This document shows positions 9,631-17,861 of a stretch of 53,781 nt of DNA, in pieces. The stretch's first letter is position 1. Every line of letters begins with the position of its first letter. Location of the stretch: the NCBI GenBank assembly GCA_011389995.1, contig JAABTG010000017.1, forward strand, positions 1 to 53,781, in the 5' to 3' direction. Below the pieces are notes generated by a model. The model was not told the DNA's origin. It saw only the letters and a program-made list of their open reading frames with translations, and did not search any database. The stretch comes from Thiotrichales bacterium (GTDB lineage Bacteria; Pseudomonadota; Gammaproteobacteria; JAABTG01). Both the position numbers and the translations under genes were made by a program.

Positions 9631-10302
9631 TCAGGGCGCCTTGTTTGTGAGGTAGCTGCGGTCGTCGAAGGTGGACAGCAACTCGGGACGGTAGCTCACG
9701 AAGATGGCCACCAGCATACCCGTTATCCAGGCCTCCCCGAACATCATCAGGGGCGTGAAGGCGAGGTAATCCGACACCAGGTAAGCCCCATCATAAGCGC
9801 CTGTCGTGACCAGCACCAAGGAGACCCCCGCTGCCTGGGCCAGTACCGCCAGGGCGGCGCCAAAAAAGCCGTTCACGAAGATGTACACGAAGATGTGGTG
9901 CGGCAGGCGCCTCTGGGCGAGACACAGGAGGGCGTGACTGACCAGGACGGGCACCGCGCCCTTCAACAACAGGTTGGCCGCGAACACCTGCAGTTCCCCT
10001 CCGAGGCTGATATAGCTGCCCAGCAACGCCACCAGGGTGGCCACCAGGGCAAGCCGCCAGCCAAACATCAGGGTAAGGAGAGTGGCGCCGATAAAATGGA
10101 AACCCAGCCCGACCTCCACACCGGCCTTCAGGGTCCAGGCCACCATGACGATCACCGTGGTGGCGAAATAGGGATGCAACAGGCCGTCATCGGCCAGTTT
10201 GCGCCATGCCACACCCGCCATGGCGTGGCGCAGGACCACAGCGAGGATCACCCAGGAGACCGCCGACAGCCATCCGTTCAGTTGATCAGCAACGATGAAC
10301 AT
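9631..10302 (-). CDS. CbiM-like energy-coupling factor permease
   Basis: A 223-residue inner-membrane protein with about six to seven hydrophobic helices. It resembles the CbiM/NikM family of S-components for Co or Ni uptake: an FHFIGATLLTLMFGWRLAL segment (about 68-86), PHHIFVYIFVNGFFGAAL (about 133-150) and the ending MFGEAWITGMLVAIF. Typical CbiM starts with a Met-His metal-binding N-terminus (MHxxxG). That motif is not visible here, and no CbiN, CbiQ or CbiO gene is adjacent, so both substrate and mechanism are open. The start ATG at 10302 is the only good choice. Confidence 0.68.
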   Translation of the reverse strand: MFIVADQLNGWLSAVSWVILAVVLRHAMAGVAWRKLADDGLLHPYFATTVIVMVAWTLKAGVEVGLGFHFIGATLLTLMFGWRLALVATLVALLGSYISLGGELQVFAANLLLKGAVPVLVSHALLCLAQRRLPHHIFVYIFVNGFFGAALAVLAQAAGVSLVLVTTGAYDGAYLVSDYLAFTPLMMFGEAWITGMLVAIFVSYRPELLSTFDDRSYLTNKAP

Positions 10303-10466
10303 GGGGAAGTTGTACCATAAGTAAGGTCATGCGGTGGACAGGGTTGGCCCCTTGGCCAGCGCGGAAAACTCCGCCGCGACTGAACTACAATTTGATATTC
10401 TCCTCAGCTTACAAGGGAATTCAGGGATCATTCACGGACACCGGTATGTGCTTTTTTCTATACCGA

Positions 10467-10495
10467 TTTCATATCAAAGTAAAGTATATTATAAT
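10467..10495 (+). promoter_or_regulatory. Candidate promoter of the RND efflux operon
   Basis: A perfect -10 hexamer TATAAT lies at 10490-10495, with a poor -35 (TTTCAT, 10467-10472) at a 17-base spacer. The surrounding DNA from about 10385 is strikingly AT-rich for this window, consistent with an activator-dependent promoter or UP-element. The expected transcript start is about 10502, giving a short leader with GGAG at 10514-10517 ahead of the start codon. Confidence 0.42.
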
Positions 10496-10527
10496 TTTCT
10501 AATATTTATCCTCGGAGTAATCCTGTG

Positions 10528-11598
10528 ATGACTCGAAGACTCACGGTCTTGTGGACCCTGTTGTTCATGGTCACCGTCCCGGGCGGGGCGACCGCCGCGG
10601 AACCTGCCCCATTGCCCTTCGCAACGGCCACCGTGGACTACCAGGAGGTGGTGCGCATCGACACCTTCAACGCCACCATCGAGGCCGTCAACCGTTCCAC
10701 CGTATCCGGCCAGACCTCGGGCCAGGTCGTCCAGGTCAATTTCGACGTCGACGACTACGTCCCCAGGGGCGCGGTGCTGTTGCGCCTCAGGGATACCGAG
10801 CAGCAGGCCCAGCTGCAGCAGGCCGAGGCCAACCTCAAGGAGGCCCGGGCCCGTTACGCCGAGGCCCGCGACCAGTTCCAGCGCATGAAGAAGCTGTTCG
10901 AGGACAACAACGTCTCCCGCTCCGAGATGGATCGCGTCCGCGCCGAGCTCGATGCCGCCAGGGCCCGCCGGGACGCCGCCGAGGCCGGCCTCGCCCGCGC
11001 CAAGGAGCAACTCGACTACACGGTGGTCAAGGCACCCTTCGGCGGTATCGTGGTATCACGCCACGTGGAGCCGGGGGAGACGGTGAATCCCGGCCAGCCC
11101 CTGATGACGGGCTTTTCCCTGGAGGAGCTGCGGGCGGTCACCGAGGTCCCCCAGAACCTCATCGGCAACATCCGTGAGGAGTCCCGGGCCCGCGTGCTGA
11201 TTCCCGGGCCGGAGGGCCGTGAATTGCCGGCGGTCAAGCTCACCTTCGCCCCCTACGCCGACAGCAGCACCCATACCTTCCGCATCCGCGTCGACCTGCC
11301 GCCCGGCGAGGAAGACATCTATCCCGGGACCTTCGTCAAGGTGGGCTTCATCACCGGCCGCGACCGCGCGCTCCTGGTACCCGCCGATGCCGTGGCCTTC
11401 CGCAGCGAGGTGCGGGCGGTCTACGTGGTGGACGACACCGGCCGGACCACCTTCAGGCAGGTCCGGCTGGGCCGCAATCTGGGACCCCATATCGAAGTGC
11501 TGGCCGGTGTCGAGGCCGGTGAGAAGGTGGCCCTCGATCCCGTGCGCGCCGCGACCTACCGCAAAAAACAGGGCCGCAGCGACGGGGAGGAGTCCTGA
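10528..11598 (+). CDS. RND efflux periplasmic adaptor (membrane fusion protein)
   Basis: A 356-residue adaptor with a cleavable signal peptide (cleavage near ATA-AEP, about residue 24). A biotinyl-lipoyl-like half motif, RSTVSGQTSGQVVQVNFDV, is near 55-75, followed by a long alpha-hairpin rich in Ala/Glu/Arg (about 90-150), then the second lipoyl half, VVKAPFGGIVVSRHVEPG, and a beta-barrel domain. It bridges the inner-membrane pump and an outer-membrane channel. GGAG is placed for either the ATG (10528) or the GTG one codon earlier. The pump gene starts two bases after the stop. No TolC-like channel gene is in the operon. Confidence 0.9.
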   Translation: MTRRLTVLWTLLFMVTVPGGATAAEPAPLPFATATVDYQEVVRIDTFNATIEAVNRSTVSGQTSGQVVQVNFDVDDYVPRGAVLLRLRDTEQQAQLQQAEANLKEARARYAEARDQFQRMKKLFEDNNVSRSEMDRVRAELDAARARRDAAEAGLARAKEQLDYTVVKAPFGGIVVSRHVEPGETVNPGQPLMTGFSLEELRAVTEVPQNLIGNIREESRARVLIPGPEGRELPAVKLTFAPYADSSTHTFRIRVDLPPGEEDIYPGTFVKVGFITGRDRALLVPADAVAFRSEVRAVYVVDDTGRTTFRQVRLGRNLGPHIEVLAGVEAGEKVALDPVRAATYRKKQGRSDGEES

Positions 11599-11600
11599 TA

Positions 11601-14600
11601 ATGGCTGAGGAACTCGGCTTCTCGGGGCGGGTCGCCCGCAAATTCTACCTCTCGGAGATCACGCCGCTGCTGGCACTGGTGGGGCTGCTGCTGGGGGTGT
11701 TCGCCATCCTGGTGACGCCGCGGGAGGAAGAACCTCAGATCAATGTCACCTTCGCCAACGTCTTCGTGCCCTTCCCGGGGGCCTCCAGCGAGGAGGTGGA
11801 GAGCCTCGTCGCCACCCCGGCGGAGCAGGTATTTTCAGAGATCGAAGGGGTCAAGCACGTCTACTCCGTGTCCCGGCCGGGCATGGCGGTGCTCACGGTG
11901 CGCTACGAGGTGGGCGAAAACCGCACCGACGCCATCGTCAGACTCTACGAGAAGATCTTCTCCAACCAGGACTGGCTGCCGGACAACCTGGGAGTGGGCG
12001 AACCCATCGTCAAGGCCAAGGGCATCGATGACGTACCCATCGTCACCCTGACCCTGTGGACGGCGAGCCAGGACAAGGGCGCCCATGAGCTCCAGAAGGT
12101 GGCCCACGCCATCGAGGCCGAGCTCAAGCGGGTCGGCGGCACCCGCGAGGTCTACACCGTGGGCGGGCCGGACAACGTGGTTCACGTGACCCTCGATCCC
12201 ATACGCCTGGCGGGCTTCAATATCGCCGTCTCGGATCTGCGGCGCTCCCTGACGGCGGCCAACACCACCCTGGCGGCGGGTGCCGTCACCCGGGACAACC
12301 TGGAGATCGTGGTGCAGGCGGGGGAGTTCCTGGTGGACGTGGACGGCATCGCCTCCCTCATCATCGGCGTCCACGAGGGCGCGCCCGTGCACCTGCGGGA
12401 CGTGGCGGACATCCGCCTCGGCGCCGATCAGCCCGAAAGCTATGTATGGACCGGCGCCGGGCCGGCCGTCCCCGACAATGGCATGAGCCCCGCGGGCAAG
12501 TACCCGGCCGTGACCGTGGCCGTGGGCAAGCAGCCCGGCACCAATGCCGTGGAGGTGGCGGCCCAGGTCATCGAGCGCTTCGAGCAGTTGAAGGGGGTGT
12601 TCGTCCCCGACGACGTACAGGCCATGATCACCCGCAACTACGGCCTCACGGCGGACCAGAAGGCCAAGAAGCTCATCACCAAGCTCGCCTTCGCCACCGC
12701 CTCCGTGGTGCTGCTGGTGCTCATCGCCCTGGGTTGGCGGGAGGCCATCATCGTCGGCACCGCGGTGGTGATCACCCTGATGGCCACCCTCTTCGCCTCC
12801 TGGGCCTGGGGCTTCACCCTCAACCGGGTCTCCCTGTTCGCCCTCATCTTCTCCATCGGCATCCTGGTGGACGACGCCATCGTGGTGGTGGAGAACATCC
12901 ATCGCCATATGCACATGGGGGGCAGGACCCTGCGGGAATCCATCCCCCTGGCGGTGGACGAGGTGGGGGGACCCACCATCCTCGCCACCTTCACCGTCAT
13001 CGCCGCCCTGCTGCCCATGGCCTTCGTCACCGGCCTGATGGGGCCGTACATGAGCCCCATCCCCATCAACGCCAGTTTCGGCATGCTGCTGTCCCTGATC
13101 ATCGCCTTCGTGGTCACCCCGTGGCTGTCCATCAAGTTCCTCGGTCCCCTGGACACGGCCCATGCCGGCCAGCCTTCCCACGACACGGCAGAGAAGGCCC
13201 CCGGCGCCCTGGACCGGCTGTTCAAGTCCACCCTGACACCCTTCCTCCAGGGACGTGGGGGGGCCTTCAAGCGCTGGCTGATGCTGGTGGGGGTCCTCAT
13301 CCTCATCGCCCTGTCCCTGAGCCTGGCGGTGTTCCAGCTGGTGGTGCTGAAGATGCTGCCCTTCGACAACAAGTCGGAGTTCCAGGTGGTGGTGGACATG
13401 CCCGAGGGCACGGCGGTGGAGCGCACCGCCCATGTCCTCGATGAACTTACGGCCTACCTCGCCACGGTCCCCGAAGTCACCGACTTCCAGGTCTATGCGG
13501 GTACCGCGGCACCCATCAATTTCAACGGCCTGGTGCGCCAGTACTATCTGCGGGAAAGCGCCGAGCTCGGTGACATCCAGGTGAACCTGGTGGACAAGGA
13601 CCTGCGCGACCGCGAGAGCCATGCCATCGCCCAGGCCGTACGCGGCCCCCTGCAGGAGATTGGAGAGGGCTTCGGTGCCGTGGTCAAGGTGGTGGAGGTG
13701 CCTCCCGGGCCGCCCGTCCAGGCCCCCCTGGTGGCGGAGATATACGGCCTCAGCTACGAGGGCCAGTCGCGGGTGGCCAAGGCCGTGCGCGAGGTCTTCG
13801 AGGCCACCCCCGACATCGTGGATGTGGACGACAGCGTGGTGGCACCGGCACCCAAGCTGGTGGCCCGCATCGACCAGCACAAGGCCGCCCTGCTGGGGGT
13901 GCCCCAACAAGTGGCCGTATCCGCCATCCGCTCGGTGCTGGCGGGGGAGGACATGAGCTACCTCCACGGCGGCAAGGTGAAATACCCGGTGCCCGTGCGC
14001 GCGGAGTTCTCGGTGGCGGACAAGGCCGATACCAGGAGCCTGCTGAAGCTCAGGGTACGCAGCAATGACGGCACCCTGGTGCCGCTGTCGGAGTTCGTCA
14101 CCCTGGTGGAGACCCGGCGGGAGAACTCCATCCATCACAAGGATCTGCTGCCCGTGACCTATGTCACCGGCGACATGGCGGGCCAACTGGACAGCCCCCT
14201 GTACGGCATGTTCGACATCTACGCCCGGCTCAGCGACATGACCGTGGAGGGCGGTTACACGCTGGACCAGTTTCTCTTCAACCAGCCCGAGAACCCCTAC
14301 ACCTACAGCATCAAGTGGGACGGCGAGTGGCAGGTCACCTTCGAGACCTTCCGCGACATGGGCATCGCCTACGGCGTGGGCATGATCCTCATCTACCTCC
14401 TGGTGGTGGCCCAGTTCCGCTCCTATCTGACGCCGCTGATCATCATGGCCCCCATCCCCCTCACCATCATCGGCGTGATGCCGGGACACGCCCTGCTGGG
14501 GGCCCAGTTCACGGCCACCTCCATGATCGGCATGATCGCCCTGGCGGGCATCATCGTACGCAACTCCATCCTGCTGGTGGACTTCATCAACCAGACGGTG

Positions 14601-14834
14601 GAGGAGGGCAGCTCCTTCCAGGAGGCCGTGATCAAGGCGGGGGCGGTACGCGCCAAGCCCATCGTCCTGACAGGCCTGGCGGCCATGATCGGGGCCTTCT
14701 TCATCATCGACGACCCCATCTTCAGTGGCCTGGCCGTGTCGTTGATCTTCGGCATCCTGGTCTCCACTGTCCTGACCCTGGTGGTGATTCCGGTGATGTA
14801 CTACGCCTTCAACTACCGCAGGCTGGGCAGCTGA
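11601..14834 (+). CDS. RND family efflux transporter permease
   Basis: A 1077-residue inner-membrane pump of the AcrB/HAE1-type resistance-nodulation-division family, driven by proton import. It shows the duplicated layout: TM1 near 15-35, a large periplasmic loop, the TM2-6 block (about 345-520), TM7 near 560, a second loop, and TM8-12 at the C-terminus (about 930-1070). The proton-relay pair lies in GILVDDAIVVVENIHRH (about residue 425). The periplasmic opening reads FPGASSEEVESLVATPAEQ, typical of RND pumps. Substrate (drug, dye or metal) cannot be decided; the DD pair and lack of metal motifs favour an organic-compound pump. Confidence 0.93.
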   Translation: MAEELGFSGRVARKFYLSEITPLLALVGLLLGVFAILVTPREEEPQINVTFANVFVPFPGASSEEVESLVATPAEQVFSEIEGVKHVYSVSRPGMAVLTVRYEVGENRTDAIVRLYEKIFSNQDWLPDNLGVGEPIVKAKGIDDVPIVTLTLWTASQDKGAHELQKVAHAIEAELKRVGGTREVYTVGGPDNVVHVTLDPIRLAGFNIAVSDLRRSLTAANTTLAAGAVTRDNLEIVVQAGEFLVDVDGIASLIIGVHEGAPVHLRDVADIRLGADQPESYVWTGAGPAVPDNGMSPAGKYPAVTVAVGKQPGTNAVEVAAQVIERFEQLKGVFVPDDVQAMITRNYGLTADQKAKKLITKLAFATASVVLLVLIALGWREAIIVGTAVVITLMATLFASWAWGFTLNRVSLFALIFSIGILVDDAIVVVENIHRHMHMGGRTLRESIPLAVDEVGGPTILATFTVIAALLPMAFVTGLMGPYMSPIPINASFGMLLSLIIAFVVTPWLSIKFLGPLDTAHAGQPSHDTAEKAPGALDRLFKSTLTPFLQGRGGAFKRWLMLVGVLILIALSLSLAVFQLVVLKMLPFDNKSEFQVVVDMPEGTAVERTAHVLDELTAYLATVPEVTDFQVYAGTAAPINFNGLVRQYYLRESAELGDIQVNLVDKDLRDRESHAIAQAVRGPLQEIGEGFGAVVKVVEVPPGPPVQAPLVAEIYGLSYEGQSRVAKAVREVFEATPDIVDVDDSVVAPAPKLVARIDQHKAALLGVPQQVAVSAIRSVLAGEDMSYLHGGKVKYPVPVRAEFSVADKADTRSLLKLRVRSNDGTLVPLSEFVTLVETRRENSIHHKDLLPVTYVTGDMAGQLDSPLYGMFDIYARLSDMTVEGGYTLDQFLFNQPENPYTYSIKWDGEWQVTFETFRDMGIAYGVGMILIYLLVVAQFRSYLTPLIIMAPIPLTIIGVMPGHALLGAQFTATSMIGMIALAGIIVRNSILLVDFINQTVEEGSSFQEAVIKAGAVRAKPIVLTGLAAMIGAFFIIDDPIFSGLAVSLIFGILVSTVLTLVVIPVMYYAFNYRRLGS

Positions 14835-14869
14835 GCCCGAGGGGCGTGCTCCCCCGGGGCGCATAGGCC

Positions 14870-14895
14870 CCCGTCCCGGCCATGGCCGGGACGGG
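14870..14895. terminator. 26-bp perfect palindrome after the RND operon
   Basis: From 14870 to 14895 the sequence is perfectly self-complementary around a central CCATGG. It lies 36 bases after the pump stop codon. The stem is very GC-rich but has no T run behind it. It may end transcription with Rho help or stabilise the 3' end. Confidence 0.45.
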
Positions 14896-14981
14896 CCGGG
14901 CGGCTGGCGTCCCTTCCCCTGCCGGGATTCCAACGGGCCTTCCGGGAATCCACCGCAGAGCGGCTAGCGGGCTGCTCGTAT

Positions 14982-15026
14982 TTCAGAGTCACGTGTTGAA
15001 TCAAAAATTTACAATGAAATACAAAT
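14982..15026 (+). promoter_or_regulatory. Candidate operator/promoter upstream of the LysR gene
   Basis: TTCA-N11-TGAA (14982-15000) is an interrupted dyad resembling LysR-type boxes, and it overlaps a possible -35, TTGAAT (14996-15001). An 18-base spacer leads to TACAAA (15020-15025). The patch is AT-rich against a GC-rich background. The remaining 14835-15237 shows the palindrome listed separately and otherwise nothing recognisable; the leader to the ATG would be about 200 bases. Confidence 0.33.
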
Positions 15027-15237
15027 CCTATACCGTTGCCCGACTGGCGCCGTGTGTCGTTGGGGTGTCCGCCGGCCCGCAACCCCCGGGCCCGGCCCCG
15101 CGGCCGCTGGCCCGGGGGCTTGGCCTGAAGCAGCGTCTTGCGCCTGCCACGGGCTACATCACGGACGGTCGGGCCGCGATTATCGGGGCTCCGGTCCAGC
15201 CACGGCCGACCCCCCATATCAACCCACGTAAACGACT

Positions 15238-16149
15238 ATGGCCGACCGACGCTTGCAGGTGTTTCATACCGTTGCCCGTCTGCTTAGCTTCACCAAGGCG
15301 GCGGACGCGCTGCATATGACCCAGCCGGCGGTGACCTTCCAGGTGCGCCAGCTCGAGGAATACTTCAACACCCGCCTGTTCGACCGTACCCACAACCGTA
15401 TCAGCCTCACCGAGGCCGGCCAGCGGGTCTACGGCTTCGCCGACCAGATCTTCCGGCTCTACGACGAGATGGAGGGCTCGGTACGGGAGCTCACGGGGGA
15501 TATCAGCGGCGTGCTGATGATAGGCGCCAGCATGACCGTGGCCGAGTACATGCTCCCGGCCCTCCTCGGCGATTTCAAGAAGCAGTATCCCGAGGTGAAT
15601 ATCCGGCTCAAGGTGTCCAATACCGACGGCATCGTCTCCATGGTGGAGGACAACGAGATCGACCTCGGGGTGGTGGAAGCGCCGGTGACCAACAAGAACC
15701 TGGCCGTCGAGTTGTGCCGCGCCGACCAGCTGGTGGTGGTGGTATCCCCGGAGCATGAGCTGGCGTCCCGCGACCAACTCGAGGTCTCGGAACTGCTCAA
15801 TCATCCCTATATCTGCCGCGAGGAGGGGTCGGGCACCCGCGAGGTGATCCATGAGTACCTGCGCTCGGCGGGCCTGTCCACCAGCGAGCTCAACACGGTG
15901 ATGGAACTCGGCAGTCCGGAGGCCATCAAAGGGGCCGTGGAGGCCAATATGGGCATCTCCGTCCTCTCTCGCACCACCCTCAGCAAGGAGTTGCGATTGG
16001 GGACATTGACGGCCATCCCCTTGGACCCGCTCCTGGAACGCCCCTACTCCTTCGTACATCAGAAGCAGAAGTTCCGGGTACGGGCCATGGAGGAGCTGCT
16101 GAATTTCGCGCGCTACTACTGCAGCACCCATCAATCCGACGATCTCTGA
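15238..16149 (+). CDS. LysR family transcriptional regulator
   Basis: A 303-residue regulator. The N-terminal winged helix-turn-helix covers about 1-60, with a clear recognition region AADALHMTQPAVTFQVRQLE and the following RLFDRTHNRISLTEAG wing. Residues about 90-295 form the periplasmic-binding-protein-like effector domain (ISGVLMIGASMTVAEYMLP onward). The sequence style is close to CbbR/CysB-like members that sense metabolites, but the effector cannot be named. It is read in the same direction as the downstream PerM pair; a dyad in its own upstream region could serve autoregulation. No divergently oriented target gene is present. Confidence 0.88.
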   Translation: MADRRLQVFHTVARLLSFTKAADALHMTQPAVTFQVRQLEEYFNTRLFDRTHNRISLTEAGQRVYGFADQIFRLYDEMEGSVRELTGDISGVLMIGASMTVAEYMLPALLGDFKKQYPEVNIRLKVSNTDGIVSMVEDNEIDLGVVEAPVTNKNLAVELCRADQLVVVVSPEHELASRDQLEVSELLNHPYICREEGSGTREVIHEYLRSAGLSTSELNTVMELGSPEAIKGAVEANMGISVLSRTTLSKELRLGTLTAIPLDPLLERPYSFVHQKQKFRVRAMEELLNFARYYCSTHQSDDL

Positions 16150-16209
16150 CGTGGCGGGCAACGATCATCGCCTCCCTCGTTGCGGCCAGCCCCAGGAAAC
16201 ACCCGGCCC

Positions 16210-16596
16210 GTGTTCGTGAAACCCCGTTCGACGGCCCCCCGGGAACGCAGGCTGCTGGACTGCTTCCGGCGCCTCTCCCCCGAGCAGCAGGACACCCTGG
16301 TGGCCTTCGCGGAGTTCCTCGCCGAACGCACGGACCCCGGGGAGGCGGCGCGCCAGCCGCTGCCGGCGCCCGAGCCCATCCCCCGCCCCGCCGAAGAATC
16401 GGTGGTGAAGGCCATCAAGCGCCTCACCCACACCTATCCCATGGTGGAGCGTTCCAAGGTCCTGGGGGAGACCTCGGATCTGGTGAGTCAGCATGTGCTC
16501 AAGGGGCGCGAGGCGGCGGCGGTCATCGACGATCTGGAGGCGATCTTCCGCCGCCACTATGAACGGCTGGTGGAAGAACAAGGGGCCGATGGATGA
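16210..16596 (+). CDS. Uncharacterised helical protein coupled to PerM
   Basis: A 128-residue soluble, probably mostly helical protein when started at GTG 16210, which has AGGAAA twelve bases upstream; a TTG start ten codons earlier is possible. It has an N-terminal segment LLDCFRRLSPEQQDTLVAFAEFLAER reminiscent of small regulatory helices, a Pro-rich linker (about 57-70), and a C-terminal helical part with HTYPMVERSKVLGE. No signal peptide or membrane span is seen. Its stop overlaps the perM ATG by four bases, so the two are almost certainly co-translated. I do not recognise the family. Confidence 0.75.
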   Translation: MFVKPRSTAPRERRLLDCFRRLSPEQQDTLVAFAEFLAERTDPGEAARQPLPAPEPIPRPAEESVVKAIKRLTHTYPMVERSKVLGETSDLVSQHVLKGREAAAVIDDLEAIFRRHYERLVEEQGADG

Positions 16597-17675
16597 TTGG
16601 CGTCCTGAAAGAGTGGTTCCATCGCTATTTCTCCGACCCCCAGGCCATCATCCTGACCATTCTGCTGCTCGGTGGATTTACCATCGTGCTCACCATGGGC
16701 TCCATGCTGGCCCCGGTGCTCGGCAGCATGATCATCGCCTACCTGCTGGAAGGGCCCATCTATCACCTGGAGAAGAGGCGCGTGCCGCGCCTGATCGCGG
16801 TGACCTTCGTCTATCTGATATTCCTGACGATGCTGATGTTCATCATCTTTGGCCTCATCCCGCTGTTGTCCCGCCAGGTGACCCAGCTGGTGCTGGAACT
16901 GCCCAACATGGTGGTGCAGGGGCGCCAGCTGCTGCTGGAGCTGCCCGAACGTTATCCGGCCCTGATGTCCACGGATCAGGTCTATGAGATCACCGGGCGC
17001 CTGAAGACGGAGCTGGGCAGCCTCGGCCAGCAGGTGGTGTCGTTTTCCCTGTCCTCCATCCCGGGCCTCATCACCCTGACCGTCTATCTCATCCTGCTGC
17101 CCCTGCTGGTGTTTTTCTTTCTCAAGGACAAGCAGTACATCCTGGACTGGTTCACCAGCTTCCTGCCCAAGGATCGCAGCCTCGCCACCCGGGTGTGGCG
17201 GGAGATGGACCTGCAGATCGGCAACTATGTGAGGGGCAAGTTCTGGGAGATCCTCATCGTCGGCGCGGCCACCTACGTCACCTTCGAACTCATGGGCCTC
17301 AACTATGCGCCCCTGCTCGCGGTGGTGGTGGGCCTGTCGGTGATCATCCCTTATATCGGTGCCACCGTGGTCACCTTTCCGGTGGCCCTGGTGGCCTTCT
17401 TCCAGTGGGGCTGGGGCGAGCAGTTCGGCTGGCTGGTGGGGGCCTATCTGATCATCCAGGCGGTGGACGGCAACGTGCTGGTGCCACTGCTGTTTTCCGA
17501 GGCCGTGAACCTGCACCCCATCGCCATCATCGTGGCGGTGCTGGTGTTTGGCGGCCTGTGGGGGCTGTGGGGGGTCTTCTTCGCCATCCCCCTGGCCACC
17601 CTCGTGAAGGTACTCCTGAGCGCCTGGCCGCGGGCGCGAGGGGGACCGGCGGCCGAACGGTTGCCGGCGTTATAG
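16593..17675 (+). CDS. perM: AI-2E family transporter (PerM-like permease)
   Basis: A 360-residue inner-membrane protein of the AI-2E/PerM/TqsA exporter family. Two N-terminal helices (about 20-42 and 65-90) are followed by an extended cytoplasmic/periplasmic segment, then C-terminal helices that include the family motif PLLAVVVGLSVIIPYIGATV (about 237-256) and FGGLWGLWGVFFAIPLA. Some relatives export autoinducer-2, others act as Na+/H+ antiporters; the substrate here is unknown. The start overlaps the preceding small gene, and a terminator-like hairpin follows 130 bases after the stop. Confidence 0.87.
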   Translation: MIGVLKEWFHRYFSDPQAIILTILLLGGFTIVLTMGSMLAPVLGSMIIAYLLEGPIYHLEKRRVPRLIAVTFVYLIFLTMLMFIIFGLIPLLSRQVTQLVLELPNMVVQGRQLLLELPERYPALMSTDQVYEITGRLKTELGSLGQQVVSFSLSSIPGLITLTVYLILLPLLVFFFLKDKQYILDWFTSFLPKDRSLATRVWREMDLQIGNYVRGKFWEILIVGAATYVTFELMGLNYAPLLAVVVGLSVIIPYIGATVVTFPVALVAFFQWGWGEQFGWLVGAYLIIQAVDGNVLVPLLFSEAVNLHPIAIIVAVLVFGGLWGLWGVFFAIPLATLVKVLLSAWPRARGGPAAERLPAL

Positions 17676-17685
17676 CCAGGTAGAC

Positions 17686-17842
17686 GCCGATTATCGGCCT
17701 TGGATGGCGACTTTTCGGGGTCTAACGCGAGGCAGGAGCCTCGCCATGTTCGGCGCCTGCCGTCGAACATGGAGGAAAACGACAACCGCGTTTTCGTTTT
17801 TCGTGCCGATTTTGGCCATGGATGGCCAATAATCGGCCTTTT
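17686..17842 (+). terminator. Array of hairpins ending in a rho-independent terminator (17805-17842)
   Basis: The convergent perM/phoH spacer holds four successive inverted repeats: GCCGAT-T-ATCGGC (17686-17698), CGAGGC-AGGA-GCCTCG (17728-17743), CCATGTTCG/CGAACATGG (17744-17772), and GCCGATT..TGGCC pairing with GGCCA..AATCGGC (17805-17837) followed by TTTT. The last has the stem plus T tail of an intrinsic terminator for the plus strand (perM). The first and last share the GCCGAT/ATCGGC arms and a nearby GGATGGC. Confidence 0.6.
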
Positions 17843-17861
17843 ACGATAACGCCCATAGAGT

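Noticed and set aside
10334..10528. 64-codon frame in the AT-rich region before the RND operon
   Set aside because: It covers the promoter region, lacks a ribosome-binding site, and its composition differs from all neighbours.
11835..14933. A 1032-codon minus-strand open frame opposite the RND pump
   Set aside because: Its composition (His, Gly, Gln, Asp excess) is the mirror of a GC-rich membrane protein; no motif, start context or homology is recognised. The RND gene on the plus strand is clear.
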